Positions 45,384 through 54,272 of a stretch of 64,000 bases of DNA are shown one piece after another; position 1 is the stretch's first letter; every line of letters begins with the position of its first letter. Source of the DNA: Magnetococcales bacterium (GTDB lineage Bacteria > Pseudomonadota > Magnetococcia > Magnetococcales > JADFYX01); NCBI GenBank assembly GCA_002753565.1, contig PEAM01000008.1, forward strand, positions 1 through 64,000, in the 5' to 3' direction. The position numbers and the translations under genes were made by a program. A model generated the notes under the pieces. That model was not told the DNA's origin. It did not search any database and was given only the letters and a program-made list of their open reading frames with translations.

Positions 45384-46286
45384 TTATTGAATCGTCCGCA
45401 CTCGGGACAAAAGGAGTTGTACCAGTTGATTGACATGAGAAGGTGATTTGCGGCCAGGATAGTTGTTGGCAATATCCTGCTCTTTACCGGCCTGGATAAC
45501 CAACTGTTTCAACTCGGCGAGTGTCAAAGCTGCCAGGTTATAGACATGGCCAGGGCCAATTCTTTTTCCCTCGCCCTCTTGGGAAAGGGTTAATATGTTC
45601 AGTTTTCGTCTGTGGCTGAGTTGCTCAATTTCAGCAAAGAGAAGTTGGAGTTGCTGATAGATCTCACCAGGACGTTTTTTGCGTACGAGAGGAGGCAGCT
45701 CCTGTGGTTTGCCATCATCGAGAATACGCACATACTGCCGAGCAACCGAAAGGAGTTGGTAGACCTCTGAGGGGGAGATTTTTGTTGCCAGCATGACATC
45801 CAGCTTGGCGCTCACCTCCATGGCTAAAGAGAGGACATCGGTCGGTTTTTTGTTCCAATCCAGTGGTGGGGTCGAGACAGAAGGGATACCGCCCATCCTG
45901 TCGGCCACCAACTGCAGTTGATCGGTAGCCAGGGAGACCAGCTGAAAAACATCGGTTGGTTTGGGGGTGCCGGTTGGGGGTATGGCTCTTGCGTGGGGGA
46001 ATTGGACCATCTCCAGTGTAAACCGGTTGGCCCGCTCCAGCAGGCCCCAGCGCACTAAGCTGTAGACCTCTCGAGGAGTGGCACCAGAAACAGCGATAAC
46101 CGGGGTGGATTGACAGGATTTTCCCATCTCTTCACACATCAACGAGACCAAACCATCCAGAGCGCTTAATTTTTGATAGACATGGGGCGGTTTGATTGGG
46201 GCAGATAGTCCTGTTCCAGAGAGCAGTAGTGAGAGGGGAAGGATAAGGATCAACAGTGCTTTGAAAAGTATTTTTTCTCTTTTCAC
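45384..46286 (-). CDS. Secreted protein with eight P-x-x-V-[YF] repeats, 300 aa
   Basis: GTG 46286 is chosen: GAGG lies six bases upstream and it yields a clean signal peptide (M-K-R-E-K then L/I-rich to about 29, S-G-T-G-L-S-A). The mature part consists of eight units anchored by P-x-x-V/I-[YF] at residues 33, 71, 110, 148, 172, 206, 245 and 282, usually 34-39 residues apart, each followed by a leucine-rich helix (x-L-x-x-L). The units look like a helical solenoid. Only two cysteines, C51 and C58, occur. It is periplasmic and ends 19 bases before the hemerythrin chemoreceptor, which has a periplasmic sensor; it could be the ligand-presenting partner. No family recognised. Confidence 0.75.
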   Translation of the reverse strand: MKREKILFKALLILILPLSLLLSGTGLSAPIKPPHVYQKLSALDGLVSLMCEEMGKSCQSTPVIAVSGATPREVYSLVRWGLLERANRFTLEMVQFPHARAIPPTGTPKPTDVFQLVSLATDQLQLVADRMGGIPSVSTPPLDWNKKPTDVLSLAMEVSAKLDVMLATKISPSEVYQLLSVARQYVRILDDGKPQELPPLVRKKRPGEIYQQLQLLFAEIEQLSHRRKLNILTLSQEGEGKRIGPGHVYNLAALTLAELKQLVIQAGKEQDIANNYPGRKSPSHVNQLVQLLLSRVRTIQ

Positions 46287-46568
46287 AGTATGCCTCAAGG
46301 TTAGATATTCCTCCGATGTTAAAGGGGGAATCAGACAAAAAAAAGGTTGGCAATCCACAGGCTAACGGGCCACCGCACCCCTTTATAGCAAACTTGCTCA
46401 TGACACGAAATTTTTTTTACAAAGATTTCTCTTTTTTCCTCTTTGGTAAAAATCCTGTCTGTCTGCTTTTTAAGACGATATACTCCGTAGCTTGGATGGG
46501 GTCGGTTTGAGACACACAGACAACAGGCTGACCCTTGGCTCACTGAAACAAAAAAAGAGACCCTTTTT

Positions 46569-46790
46569 ATGCAATTACCCACCATCGCCATAATAGATGA
46601 AGAGGAGTGTGTTCACGCTGCCGATCTTCGTGTTGCCAGTCAGGAGGATGGTCATATCGTCTTCCACGGGACCTTCATGGCTGAAGATCCGGGGCTGCCA
46701 GTACTGGAAAAGCTGTTCATCCGGCTCACACCCAACGAGGCCATGCTTTTGGCGGATGAGTTGACCGCTTGCGCACAATTTAGGGATTAG
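46569..46790 (+). CDS. Small acidic hypothetical protein, 73 aa
   Basis: ATG 46569 without a strong ribosome site. Acidic, no signal peptide. It contains H-I-V-F-H-G-T-F-M and P-N-E-A-M-L-L-A-D-E-L, reminiscent of a small alpha/beta fold. Its end lies three bases before the convergent parA stop. The upstream 282 bases are shared with the divergent repeat-protein gene. Not recognised. Confidence 0.5.
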   Translation: MQLPTIAIIDEEECVHAADLRVASQEDGHIVFHGTFMAEDPGLPVLEKLFIRLTPNEAMLLADELTACAQFRD

Positions 46791-46793
46791 AGG

Positions 46794-47558
46794 TCAGAGC
46801 CTCTTCGCGGCAATTTCGGCAGCCAGTTGCACGTAGCCCTTGGCTCCCTTGGCTTTTTTATCGTACCAGACCAGGGGCTTTCCGAAGCTTTGAGATTCGC
46901 TCACCTTGATGTTTCTGGGTATGGTGGTGGTAAAGAGTTGATCTTTGAAATATTTTTTCACCTCTTGTGCCACCTGTTGTGTCAACCTGGAACGTCCATC
47001 GTACATGGTGAACACAATGCCGGCGATGGTGATCCTTGGGTTGAGTCGACGCCGGGTCAACTCAACGATTTCTACCAGTTGACTCAGCCCCTCCAGCACC
47101 AAAAATTCACAGGGCATGGGCACAATGATCTCATCTGCCATCACCAGGGCGTTGAGGGAGAGAAGGCCTAAGGAGGGGGGACAGTCTATGAGGATGAGAT
47201 CGTACTGTTTAACCGACCCCTCCATTCTCTCTTGCAGACGAAACTCCCGTCCTATTTCACTGACCAACTCAATCTCTGCTCCCCCCAGGTCCCGTGTGGC
47301 CGGAATAATGTGGGGATAGGGAGGGTAGGGGGTGACCATGGCCTCTTCGGGTGCGCAACGACCAGATATGACGTCATAGATGGAGCGGATAATCTGCTTT
47401 TTTTCAATGCCAAAGGCTGTAGAGCTGTTCCCTTGCGGGTCAAGGTCGATAAGGAGTACCCGCTTGCCCTGATCAGCAAACGCCGCGGCAAGATTGACTG
47501 CCGTAGAGGTTTTTCCCACCCCACCCTTTTGATTTGCCAGGGCAATGATTTTAGCCAT
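46794..47558 (-). CDS. parA: ParA/Soj-family ATPase
   Basis: 254 aa. The deviant Walker A is K-G-G-V-G-K-T at 11-17, Walker A' is L-L-I-D-L-D-P-Q-G-N and Walker B is L-I-L-I-D-C-P-P-S. This is the Soj/ParA layout for chromosome or large-complex positioning. No parB and no parS-like repeats are nearby; a chromosomal parAB is expected beside rsmG/mnmG, which are not in this window. An orphan ParA could instead place other cellular cargo. It follows an HD-GYP-like gene by 87 bases on the same strand. Confidence 0.9.
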   Translation of the reverse strand: MAKIIALANQKGGVGKTSTAVNLAAAFADQGKRVLLIDLDPQGNSSTAFGIEKKQIIRSIYDVISGRCAPEEAMVTPYPPYPHIIPATRDLGGAEIELVSEIGREFRLQERMEGSVKQYDLILIDCPPSLGLLSLNALVMADEIIVPMPCEFLVLEGLSQLVEIVELTRRRLNPRITIAGIVFTMYDGRSRLTQQVAQEVKKYFKDQLFTTTIPRNIKVSESQSFGKPLVWYDKKAKGAKGYVQLAAEIAAKRL

Positions 47559-47645
47559 AGTAAGGTTATGTTTTCTTTCTAGAGAGGACCAGCGGGCAGA
47601 GTAGTTGACTTGCGTTAATATGTCAAGATGGCTCCTGCGCAGCAG

Positions 47646-49622
47646 TCAGCCCCAATGTTCTCCCATGGTGATGTGGCTTAGATCGGGTAGGGCCAGGAGG
47701 TCGGAGAAATCCATGATGACGTTTCCCACTTGGTTGAGGAGCAGGTCTTGAATAGGCTCCAGCTTTTTCTGGGTGTTCAGGCTTTCCAACTCTTTGGGAT
47801 CATCCCCTTCACGCAGGAGGCAAAAAACCGCTTTGGTGGTGCTGATCTCCTCCACCACCTGGATATCGTAGAACACTTTTCTGACCGGGTCGATACCGGC
47901 CTCAGCCATCATGATGCCTGTGATAGGGATGCCCCGTTTGACAAGCCAGGCCAGGGGAACACCATTTTTAACCTGCTGGACACGATCCAGGCAGTCTGCT
48001 TTTCTCAGGGCTGCGGTGGTGATCCCCATTTTTTTTAAATCGTCTGCTGTTAGCCGGTTTTCACTCCCCGGAAGTTGGACCGGCAAGTGTTTGAGTATTT
48101 TGATCCCCATTTTTTCGAGCTTTTCATGGGGTATGTTCACCCCCCGCCTGGTGAGCCGTTGAGGACTGATTCCTCCATTTTTCTTAATCAGCTCGACATC
48201 AAAATGGTAGGACTTGGCCCGGCCCATCAGGCCGGACTTCTCCAGCTCTTTCACGGTCAGCCACTCCCGCCAGGCGTCCAGCTCTATCACCTGTTTTTCC
48301 CGGATCAAAACGGTTTTGGTCAGGGTAATGTTGGCGGCTGCCAAGGCTGTTTCCGATAGATCCAGATCCAACCCTTTATCTTTACAGATCTGCTGCAGCA
48401 CCTTGAGGGATAAGCCACCGCGACGACGAATCCGCTCCATATCCATGCCAACATTACGCAGAGGGACGATAAAGTCCATCTTCTCCATCTCGTAGTAGGT
48501 GAGAATGGGGTTGGGCGGAATTTTTTTCGGTGGAAGTTTGGTAAAAATACGGTTCTCTTTCTCCCGTGGCAGGGCCATTCGGCGATTCAGGGGGAGAAAA
48601 TTGGGGTTTTGCTTTTGATAAAAACGGTGCCAGGCCGCATAGTGTTCGGGGTGGAAGTGGCCCAGTTTGGCATCGGAGTTCATGATGATCAATACTTTAA
48701 AGGCATCCAGCCCTCGCTTATAGGAGCGACTCTCCTCCAGAGCAGAGATCATGTCGGCCAGACAGGTGATCTGGATAATTTCCCGTTCATCTTGGTCCAT
48801 CTCGGCCAGCCGCTCTTTAACACTGAATTTCATGGCACGTTTGACAAAGTCTGGGTAGAGCGTCAAGCCGCCGTAACCTTTTCCCTCTACCGAGGCGTAC
48901 CACTCATGGTGCAGAAGGGCAGACATCATGATCAGGTCGGGTTTGATATCCGGCTGATAGAGCATCCGACAGCCAAAGAGGGGATGAAATTGAATCTCCT
49001 TCCACTGCTTGTTATTCAGGCGTCCCGGCCAGTTGAGGGTCTCCAGGTTGACCTTGGTTTTGCCCAGATCATGATTGAGCAGCGCCATGGCGGCCCGGAC
49101 AATTTTGTTGTCCTCCCAGCCCAACTCCCGAGCAACCGCCATCAGTTGAAAGGCGGCAATCAGGCTATGTCGGGCGGTGCTGTCATGGTGTTCGGTCAAT
49201 GCCACCAGTTTTTCTGAGGAGTCGGGGCTGAAAAGTTCTCCAATATCATCCAGGTTATCACGAATCAGCCCTTCCAACGAGTTCATATGCTGGCGATTTC
49301 TCAGGGCGGTGGCCACATCCTCCGCTTGGCTTTCGTTACTGCTGAAAATGCCATTGATCACCGAAAAGGTCTGCTCCATATACTCGACGGTCGAGAGAGC
49401 CGATTTTTCTTCGATGGGTTCGGCATGGATTGTGGTGATATCCCGCAGTTTGAGTCGTTTGAGCAGGGTTGAGGTGATGGGGGTGTAGCGGCTGACGAGA
49501 ATCGTCTGGCTTCCAGGTGCCAATACATCCTGAGAGAGCCTCATACCCTTGAGAATAGCAGGATTATCAAGTTGATATTCCGCCTCTTTTACGGTTTTTC
49601 CAGAGGTTGTTTCAGCAGGCAT
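47646..49622 (-). CDS. HD-GYP-like protein with long unknown C-terminal half
   Basis: 658 aa from ATG 49622 (AAAGGA upstream). N-terminal about 1-110 is a PilZ-unlike small domain (L-A-P-G-S-Q-T-I-L). The HD part (about 145-340) has H152, L-N-H-D184-D... as H183/D185 context in L-L-N-H-D-L-G-K, H213 (F-H-P-L-F-G), H-H-E at 238-240 and then G-K-G-Y-G-G where classical proteins have G-x-G-Y-P; A-D-M-I-S-A-L follows. The C-terminal 300 residues contain repeated short units (G-G-L-S-L, G-G-I-S-P, G-I-T, G-V-N-I-P) of unknown fold. Metal ligands look intact, so c-di-GMP or another nucleotide may be hydrolysed. Confidence 0.7.
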   Translation of the reverse strand: MPAETTSGKTVKEAEYQLDNPAILKGMRLSQDVLAPGSQTILVSRYTPITSTLLKRLKLRDITTIHAEPIEEKSALSTVEYMEQTFSVINGIFSSNESQAEDVATALRNRQHMNSLEGLIRDNLDDIGELFSPDSSEKLVALTEHHDSTARHSLIAAFQLMAVARELGWEDNKIVRAAMALLNHDLGKTKVNLETLNWPGRLNNKQWKEIQFHPLFGCRMLYQPDIKPDLIMMSALLHHEWYASVEGKGYGGLTLYPDFVKRAMKFSVKERLAEMDQDEREIIQITCLADMISALEESRSYKRGLDAFKVLIIMNSDAKLGHFHPEHYAAWHRFYQKQNPNFLPLNRRMALPREKENRIFTKLPPKKIPPNPILTYYEMEKMDFIVPLRNVGMDMERIRRRGGLSLKVLQQICKDKGLDLDLSETALAAANITLTKTVLIREKQVIELDAWREWLTVKELEKSGLMGRAKSYHFDVELIKKNGGISPQRLTRRGVNIPHEKLEKMGIKILKHLPVQLPGSENRLTADDLKKMGITTAALRKADCLDRVQQVKNGVPLAWLVKRGIPITGIMMAEAGIDPVRKVFYDIQVVEEISTTKAVFCLLREGDDPKELESLNTQKKLEPIQDLLLNQVGNVIMDFSDLLALPDLSHITMGEHWG

Positions 49623-49935
49623 GAACAAAAATCCTTTGAAGCAAAAGCGGTCATCAAACATCTGTTTTTAAAGGGAAGAATGAACGTAAAGCCATTCTGG
49701 AAACAGCCACTCCAACCAACGTAACAATCATTATATACTACAGCTTCCTGTAATCAAACCCATTATCCGGGAAAGGTCAGCAGCCCTTCTGAACTCAATC
49801 GGTGATAAGGCGACTCTCCTTTAGTATATTGTCGGTGCGGATAATAAATAATCAATAAAAGCCACCAGGTAGAAAACAGGATGATGGGGACGTACAATTT
49901 GACCCTGTGTGCGGGAGGCTGGTAAAAAAGAGGTT
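49623..49935. other. Divergent intergenic region
   Basis: 313 AT-rich bases between the HD-GYP-like gene and the SGNH gene. It contains several TATA/AATAAT-like stretches near 49730-49740 and 49840-49855 but no convincing -35/-10 pair, hairpin or gene. Confidence 0.4.
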
Positions 49936-51159
49936 ATGGTCAACGCCACGCCAAAAAAAAGCGGCGGTCTCGCCCTTGTTCTGCTCTCTGTTCTATCGGC
50001 TCTGTTTCTGGCGGAGTTGGGGCTGCGGCTGATGGATTTCTCCTTTTACTGGCCCCTCTCCAGAGATCCCAACCCTCTCACCGGATGGGCCGCCAAGCCG
50101 GGTACCCAGGGGTGGCAGAGGTTGGAGGGAGAGGCCTTTATTCAGATCAACCAGGCAGGTTGGCGGGATATTTCTCATCCTTTGTCAGCCGAACCGAAGC
50201 GATTTCGCATCGCCCTTTTAGGGGACTCCTTTACCGAAGCGGTTCAGATTCCTTTATCTCAGACCTATTGGCGGCTTCTGCCCGACTATCTTCAGCGCTG
50301 CCATACGCCCCTCACCAAGCCCAAGGAGGTGGAGATCATCAATTTTGCCGTCAGTGGTTACAGTACGGCTCAAGCGTTGATGGTGTTGGAGAACCATGTT
50401 GCCCCCTACCGGCCCGATCTGGTTATCCTGGCCTTTTTTACCGGCAACGATATTCAGGAAAACAGCCAAACCCTGGGAGGGGACGCCATGCGGCCTACCT
50501 TCGACTATAGTGAGGGGGAGCTGGTACTCAACCGGGATTTCAGAGATTCTGAGGAGTACCAAAGCAAAAGCCGATGGATGGGGCGATTCAAATCGGCACT
50601 CCTGCACCACTCTCGACTAGCCCAGGCCGTCGCAAGAGCCTGGTATCTCCATCATCTTCGACTCAAGCAGCAGGCGAGTGTGCCGGATACCGCAGACCTC
50701 AGCCCCAGCGAGCCGGGTGTGGATGTCAGGGTCTACCAGCCACCCAAAACCCAGGCGTGGCAATCAGCCTGGCGTGTAACCGAAGGGCTTTTGAAGCGCA
50801 TGAACGATAAGGTAAAAAAAGAGAACAGCCGGTTTTTGGTCATCACCCTTACCAATGGCGCCCAGGTGCATCCCGACCCCCAGTTCAGGGCGCACTTCAA
50901 AGAGCAGCTTGGCCTCTCGACACTCTTCTATGCCGATGAGCGTATTCGACAGATTGGGGTTCGGCACGGTTTTCCGGTTCTTAACCTGGCCCCAGGTTTT
51001 CAACAGTTTGCCACCCAGACCGGAATCTGGCTTCACGGCTTTAAAAATACCGCTCCGGGGGTGGGGCACTGGAATGAAAACGGACACCAACTGGCTGCTC
51101 AAAGTGTGGCCGATTTTCTCTGTCAGCACTCGGAGTTGATGGCGTTGAGCAGGGAGTGA
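49936..51159 (+). CDS. Membrane-anchored SGNH/GDSL-family hydrolase
   Basis: 407 aa from ATG 49936, where AGAGG lies very close; GTG 49909 in frame is an alternative. One membrane segment at about 11-31 would anchor it with the catalytic domain outside. Block I G-D-S-F at 96-99 carries the nucleophile Ser; F-T-G-N-D is block III; H-W-N-E-N-G-H near the end supplies the catalytic Asp/His equivalent. Such proteins act on acetyl or other esters of glycans and lipids. It is followed, after 203 bases, by two coupled unknown genes. Confidence 0.82.
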   Translation: MVNATPKKSGGLALVLLSVLSALFLAELGLRLMDFSFYWPLSRDPNPLTGWAAKPGTQGWQRLEGEAFIQINQAGWRDISHPLSAEPKRFRIALLGDSFTEAVQIPLSQTYWRLLPDYLQRCHTPLTKPKEVEIINFAVSGYSTAQALMVLENHVAPYRPDLVILAFFTGNDIQENSQTLGGDAMRPTFDYSEGELVLNRDFRDSEEYQSKSRWMGRFKSALLHHSRLAQAVARAWYLHHLRLKQQASVPDTADLSPSEPGVDVRVYQPPKTQAWQSAWRVTEGLLKRMNDKVKKENSRFLVITLTNGAQVHPDPQFRAHFKEQLGLSTLFYADERIRQIGVRHGFPVLNLAPGFQQFATQTGIWLHGFKNTAPGVGHWNENGHQLAAQSVADFLCQHSELMALSRE

Positions 51160-51166
51160 CGGTAAG

Positions 51167-51185
51167 GGATAAAAAATTTTTATCC
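51167..51185. repeat. Perfect A/T-centred palindrome after the SGNH gene
   Basis: GGATAAAAA-A-TTTTTATCC, nine bases each side, just eight bases after the SGNH stop. It is probably a weak terminator or operator; the stem is AT-rich and short on GC pairs. Confidence 0.45.
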
Positions 51186-51362
51186 TGACATGGTTTTTGC
51201 GGGGGTGAAGGGATGAAAAAAATAACAAGTTAAATCAAAATGTTGCTATCCATCTCTGGGGTTTCCTCTTTTGTCAGGAGCAGATTCGCTTATGTTGTCG
51301 CCCTGTTTTGACGATTAATAGGGAAACGAGTCATTAACTCCTGCAATAACTGGGAGAGGGTA

Positions 51363-51875
51363 GTGGGGCAATACACAGAACCGGAAGGCTGGATATCCAT
51401 GGAGGATTATATCGTCCATGGGATACGGGATGAGGGCGGCCACAAAGTACCAAGAGATCAACAGCTAAAGATGCCACCAGCACCGGAAGGTTGGGTATCC
51501 GATCAGGAGTACCATATCGATCGAGTCCGAAAAACCATCCCACCCCCCAGTCGGGACTCTTTTATCCTCTGTCTGCGAGAGCCTCCCCCCAAACAGCCGC
51601 CACCACCTGAGGCCCATATTACCATGGCCCAGGCTCTGGAAGAGATCATGGCACCAGCTAAAAGCAACGTGTTGGAGTCTCGTCTGGACAGCATGGCACG
51701 GGAAGATCAGCGGGAGTTTGAGTCTGGATTGATTGATGAGGATGAGCTGGAGCGCAGGCGTGTTGCCTCCAGTATTATTCGCGACAATCACAATCGGCGA
51801 AAAAAACGTGTGGCCGATTGGTATACTGACACCTATTTCAGGGCTTTTGAAAACCCCAAAATTGAGGATGATTGA
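51363..51875 (+). CDS. Hypothetical protein with a tandem P-E-G-W repeat, 170 aa
   Basis: GTG 51363 with GGGAG upstream. Residues 6-28 (E-P-E-G-W-I-S) and 40-60 (A-P-E-G-W-V-S) are a short duplication separated by about 34 residues; a proline-rich linker (about 59-85) and a charged helical C-terminus (about 95-160) follow. No signal peptide or membrane segment. The stop adjoins the TTG start of the next gene, so both are translationally coupled. Function unknown. Confidence 0.6.
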   Translation: MGQYTEPEGWISMEDYIVHGIRDEGGHKVPRDQQLKMPPAPEGWVSDQEYHIDRVRKTIPPPSRDSFILCLREPPPKQPPPPEAHITMAQALEEIMAPAKSNVLESRLDSMAREDQREFESGLIDEDELERRRVASSIIRDNHNRRKKRVADWYTDTYFRAFENPKIEDD

Positions 51876-52811
51876 TTGAGCCCAGGCCATATTGACAGCT
51901 TGGGCAGCAGTTCAACGGAGACCGTTTTCTGGCGCTCTTTTTCGGCTGTTTCAGCTTTTTTTCTCCTGTTATTCTTCTCTCCCGCCTGGGCTGTTGGTGG
52001 AGGGGTTGATCCCCTCATTGGTGAGCTGGACAAGCTCATGGTACGGGCTAAACAGTCCGCTTTGGCTTCTGACTCTTTTTTGCAAGAGATGGAGGCCATT
52101 TTAAAAAAATACCGTCCCAGCCATCGCCAGATCCTGTTTTCCGATGATTTCTCAGATGGAAACTACACCCATAACCCCACATGGACGGTACTGAGAGGGC
52201 GGTTTTCCATCGATGGCTATGGGGCGCTGTTCTCTACCTCTGGCTCTTTTGATGATACCCTGTTGATGCAGCAGGGAGGGGTGGTTCCCGAACAGTCCAG
52301 TGAGAGAAAACAGGCCGGGCAACTGCTGGCCTTGATGCAGAGCCTCTCGGGTGAGGGAAAAAAACAGCCCACCAAGAAAAATATCAAACGGGCCACCATT
52401 CACACGCCGGTAGCAACCCCCAACCATTTTGATCTATCCTTGACATTCCGCTCTGGTCAAGATCGGGGGGTGGGTGAAGTGGGGCTTTTTGTCGATAATC
52501 CGCAAAAATCCGGCTATCGCCTGCTGCTCTCCGCCGAGCCGACCGCCAACCAATCCATCTCCTTGGTCCGCTATGAAAATGGCCACTCTCGGGTGTTGCG
52601 TGGAATAGGAGGGGTCTACCTGGGGGATGGTCTGACCCATAGAGTACGATGGCGACGGCTGGAGAGTGGTCTGATGAGTGTCTGGATTGATGGTATCGAA
52701 ATGGTGCGGATACGGGATTCCGCCCTATGGGATGGCTTCTCCGGGTTGGTCATTGTCAATGATCAGGGGGAGTTTGCCTTTGATCAGATTGTTCTGAAGA
52801 CGGCAGAGTAA
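51876..52811 (+). CDS. Secreted protein with a concanavalin/LamG-like beta-sandwich, 311 aa
   Basis: TTG 51876 directly follows the previous TGA and has GAGG eight bases upstream; no ATG offers a better start. The signal peptide is at about 18-39 (F-F-L-L-L-F-F-S-P-A-W-A). A helical region (about 45-80) precedes a beta-sandwich (about 85-310): F-S-D-D-F-S-D-G, W-T-V-L-R-G-R-F-S, then L-T-F-R-S, G-L-F-V-D-N and H-R-V-R-W-R-R near the end, typical of carbohydrate-binding 3-keto-disaccharide-hydrolase/LamG-like modules. No catalytic residues are identifiable. It overlaps the convergent MBL gene by 56 bases. Confidence 0.65.
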   Translation: MSPGHIDSLGSSSTETVFWRSFSAVSAFFLLLFFSPAWAVGGGVDPLIGELDKLMVRAKQSALASDSFLQEMEAILKKYRPSHRQILFSDDFSDGNYTHNPTWTVLRGRFSIDGYGALFSTSGSFDDTLLMQQGGVVPEQSSERKQAGQLLALMQSLSGEGKKQPTKKNIKRATIHTPVATPNHFDLSLTFRSGQDRGVGEVGLFVDNPQKSGYRLLLSAEPTANQSISLVRYENGHSRVLRGIGGVYLGDGLTHRVRWRRLESGLMSVWIDGIEMVRIRDSALWDGFSGLVIVNDQGEFAFDQIVLKTAE

Positions 52812-53553
52812 AGGTGAGAAAATCTTCAGCCAGGGTGATCGGCCCCGAATAGTGTTGGGTGCACTCAGCCAGCCTCTGGCTGTCGGGTCCGTTGATGGGA
52901 TAAAAATGGGTGGGGACCAACTGCTTCACCTCAGCCTGTTGGGCGATCATACCTGTCTCTGTGGCGCAAAGATGGCCCGCTACCTTCTCTTCGGCCAGGG
53001 TGGAACAGTCGCAAATCAGCAGGTCGGCCTGGTGGGAGAGGGCGATAATCTCTGGATCAACATCACAATCCCCCGAGAAGACAACCGATTGGCTCTGCTG
53101 TTCAAACCGATAAGCTACGCTGGCAAAGCGGTCTGAGTGGCGGGTTGGGCAGGTCTGAATGGTGAGGTCATCCATCTGCCAACGTTTGGGTACTTCACGA
53201 ATGAGGAAGGGAAAGCGGGTCGGGGGAGAGGCAACCGGTTGGACCACCTGGTTGAAAAAATCTTGAAAACCAGGGGGGCCAAAAAGATGAAACGGACGGC
53301 TTCGCTCCTCCAAGCCCGGCAAGCGGAAGGCGTGGACCAAGGCGGTTAGATCTCCGATATGGTCTGAGTGGGTATGGGTGATAAACAGGCCATCCAGTGA
53401 TTGAAACCCCACGCCGACCTGTTCCAGCTGGCGTAAAATGCCGCTGCCACAATCGATGAGGTCGACCCGATGGTCGGACTGTAGAAGATAACCGGCCGCA
53501 CACCGCTCCAGGGAGGGGAGGCCGGTGCCGCTACCCAAAATGGTGATCTTCAT
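52756..53553 (-). CDS. RNase Z-like metallo-beta-lactamase-fold hydrolase
   Basis: 265 aa from ATG 53553 (M-K-I-T-I-L-G-S-G-T-G-L-P-S), the usual family start; a longer frame to 53613 has no support. The metal motif is T-H-T-H-S-D-H, with a later H in P-T-R-H-S-D, D in F-S-G-D-C-D and H in P-T-H-F-Y-P. The layout is that of ribonuclease Z/arylsulfatase-like MBL enzymes, but the long exosite insertion is missing, so tRNA processing is uncertain. It lies ten bases after a small unknown gene on the same strand and overlaps the opposing gene at its 3' end. Confidence 0.85.
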   Translation of the reverse strand: MKITILGSGTGLPSLERCAAGYLLQSDHRVDLIDCGSGILRQLEQVGVGFQSLDGLFITHTHSDHIGDLTALVHAFRLPGLEERSRPFHLFGPPGFQDFFNQVVQPVASPPTRFPFLIREVPKRWQMDDLTIQTCPTRHSDRFASVAYRFEQQSQSVVFSGDCDVDPEIIALSHQADLLICDCSTLAEEKVAGHLCATETGMIAQQAEVKQLVPTHFYPINGPDSQRLAECTQHYSGPITLAEDFLTFTLPSSEQSDQRQTPPDH

Positions 53554-53563
53554 GACAGCCGTA

Positions 53564-54022
53564 TCAGCCAAACGTATCGATCTGGCGTGGAGAGGGCTGC
53601 CGGTGGATCGCACCCCGGTGGCTATCGAGGGCGGTTGGCTGTTGAGACTGCTGTATCTTCTCCATCCGTTGGAAAAAGGCGTCGGTAATTATATTGTTGT
53701 CGTTTGATGCTTGTGATTTATCGACTTTGGCATCAATAACGGCGCGATCAATAAACTCGTTGGATTGCTGTTCTGCTCTGTTATTGGCGCTAAATTCTGA
53801 GACCGCCTTGCTCAATTTAACCTGAGAAGCGTCGGTATAGCCACTGGTTTGTGGCCTCTCTTCCACCACAACCCGCTCCAGTTCGCTGCTTTTTTTCTCT
53901 TGATTGGTCAACACCTCTTCCCGCAACATTTTGAGGGCCCGTTGGTTTTCCGAGTGCTTTTGGGTCAAGGCAATCTGTTCCTTGTGGGAGGTGCCTGTGA
54001 CAGGGGGGGGCGAATCAGACAT
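53564..54022 (-). CDS. Hydrophilic hypothetical protein, 152 aa
   Basis: Rich in Gln, Ser, Glu, Lys and Asn, with no hydrophobic core; predicted to be largely disordered or coiled (about 15-60: E-N-Q-R-A-L-K-M-L-R-E-E-V). The ending R-Q-I-D-T-F-G resembles flagellar or surface-associated tails, but that is weak. It is ten bases upstream of the RNase Z-like gene and probably co-transcribed. No family recognised. Confidence 0.5.
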   Translation of the reverse strand: MSDSPPPVTGTSHKEQIALTQKHSENQRALKMLREEVLTNQEKKSSELERVVVEERPQTSGYTDASQVKLSKAVSEFSANNRAEQQSNEFIDRAVIDAKVDKSQASNDNNIITDAFFQRMEKIQQSQQPTALDSHRGAIHRQPSPRQIDTFG

Positions 54023-54272
54023 GGAGTAAACGCTCCTCTCTTGAAAGTTAAGTTAAAAGCGGGCAATCCGAATGAGGGTGCCAAAAACAAAAAACCCTCA
54101 CTGCCTTAGACAACCGTGATGCTATTATTATCCCCAAGCAAGAGTTTTGGCAATTGAATTATTCGCTGAATGGGTATCCCCTGATGACGATCGCCCTTTT
54201 GTGTGCGATAATCTTGTTTTACCAGTCATCTGTTTTTCGTTCACATCTTACCCTTATGAAGCAGTGCCTCTT

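Noticed and set aside
46794-47558. Chromosome origin or parABS locus
   Set aside because: No parB, no parS palindromes and no dnaA/mnmG-type neighbours.
52756-53553. Canonical tRNA-processing RNase Z
   Set aside because: The family's exosite arm is not visible, so only RNase Z-like is claimed.
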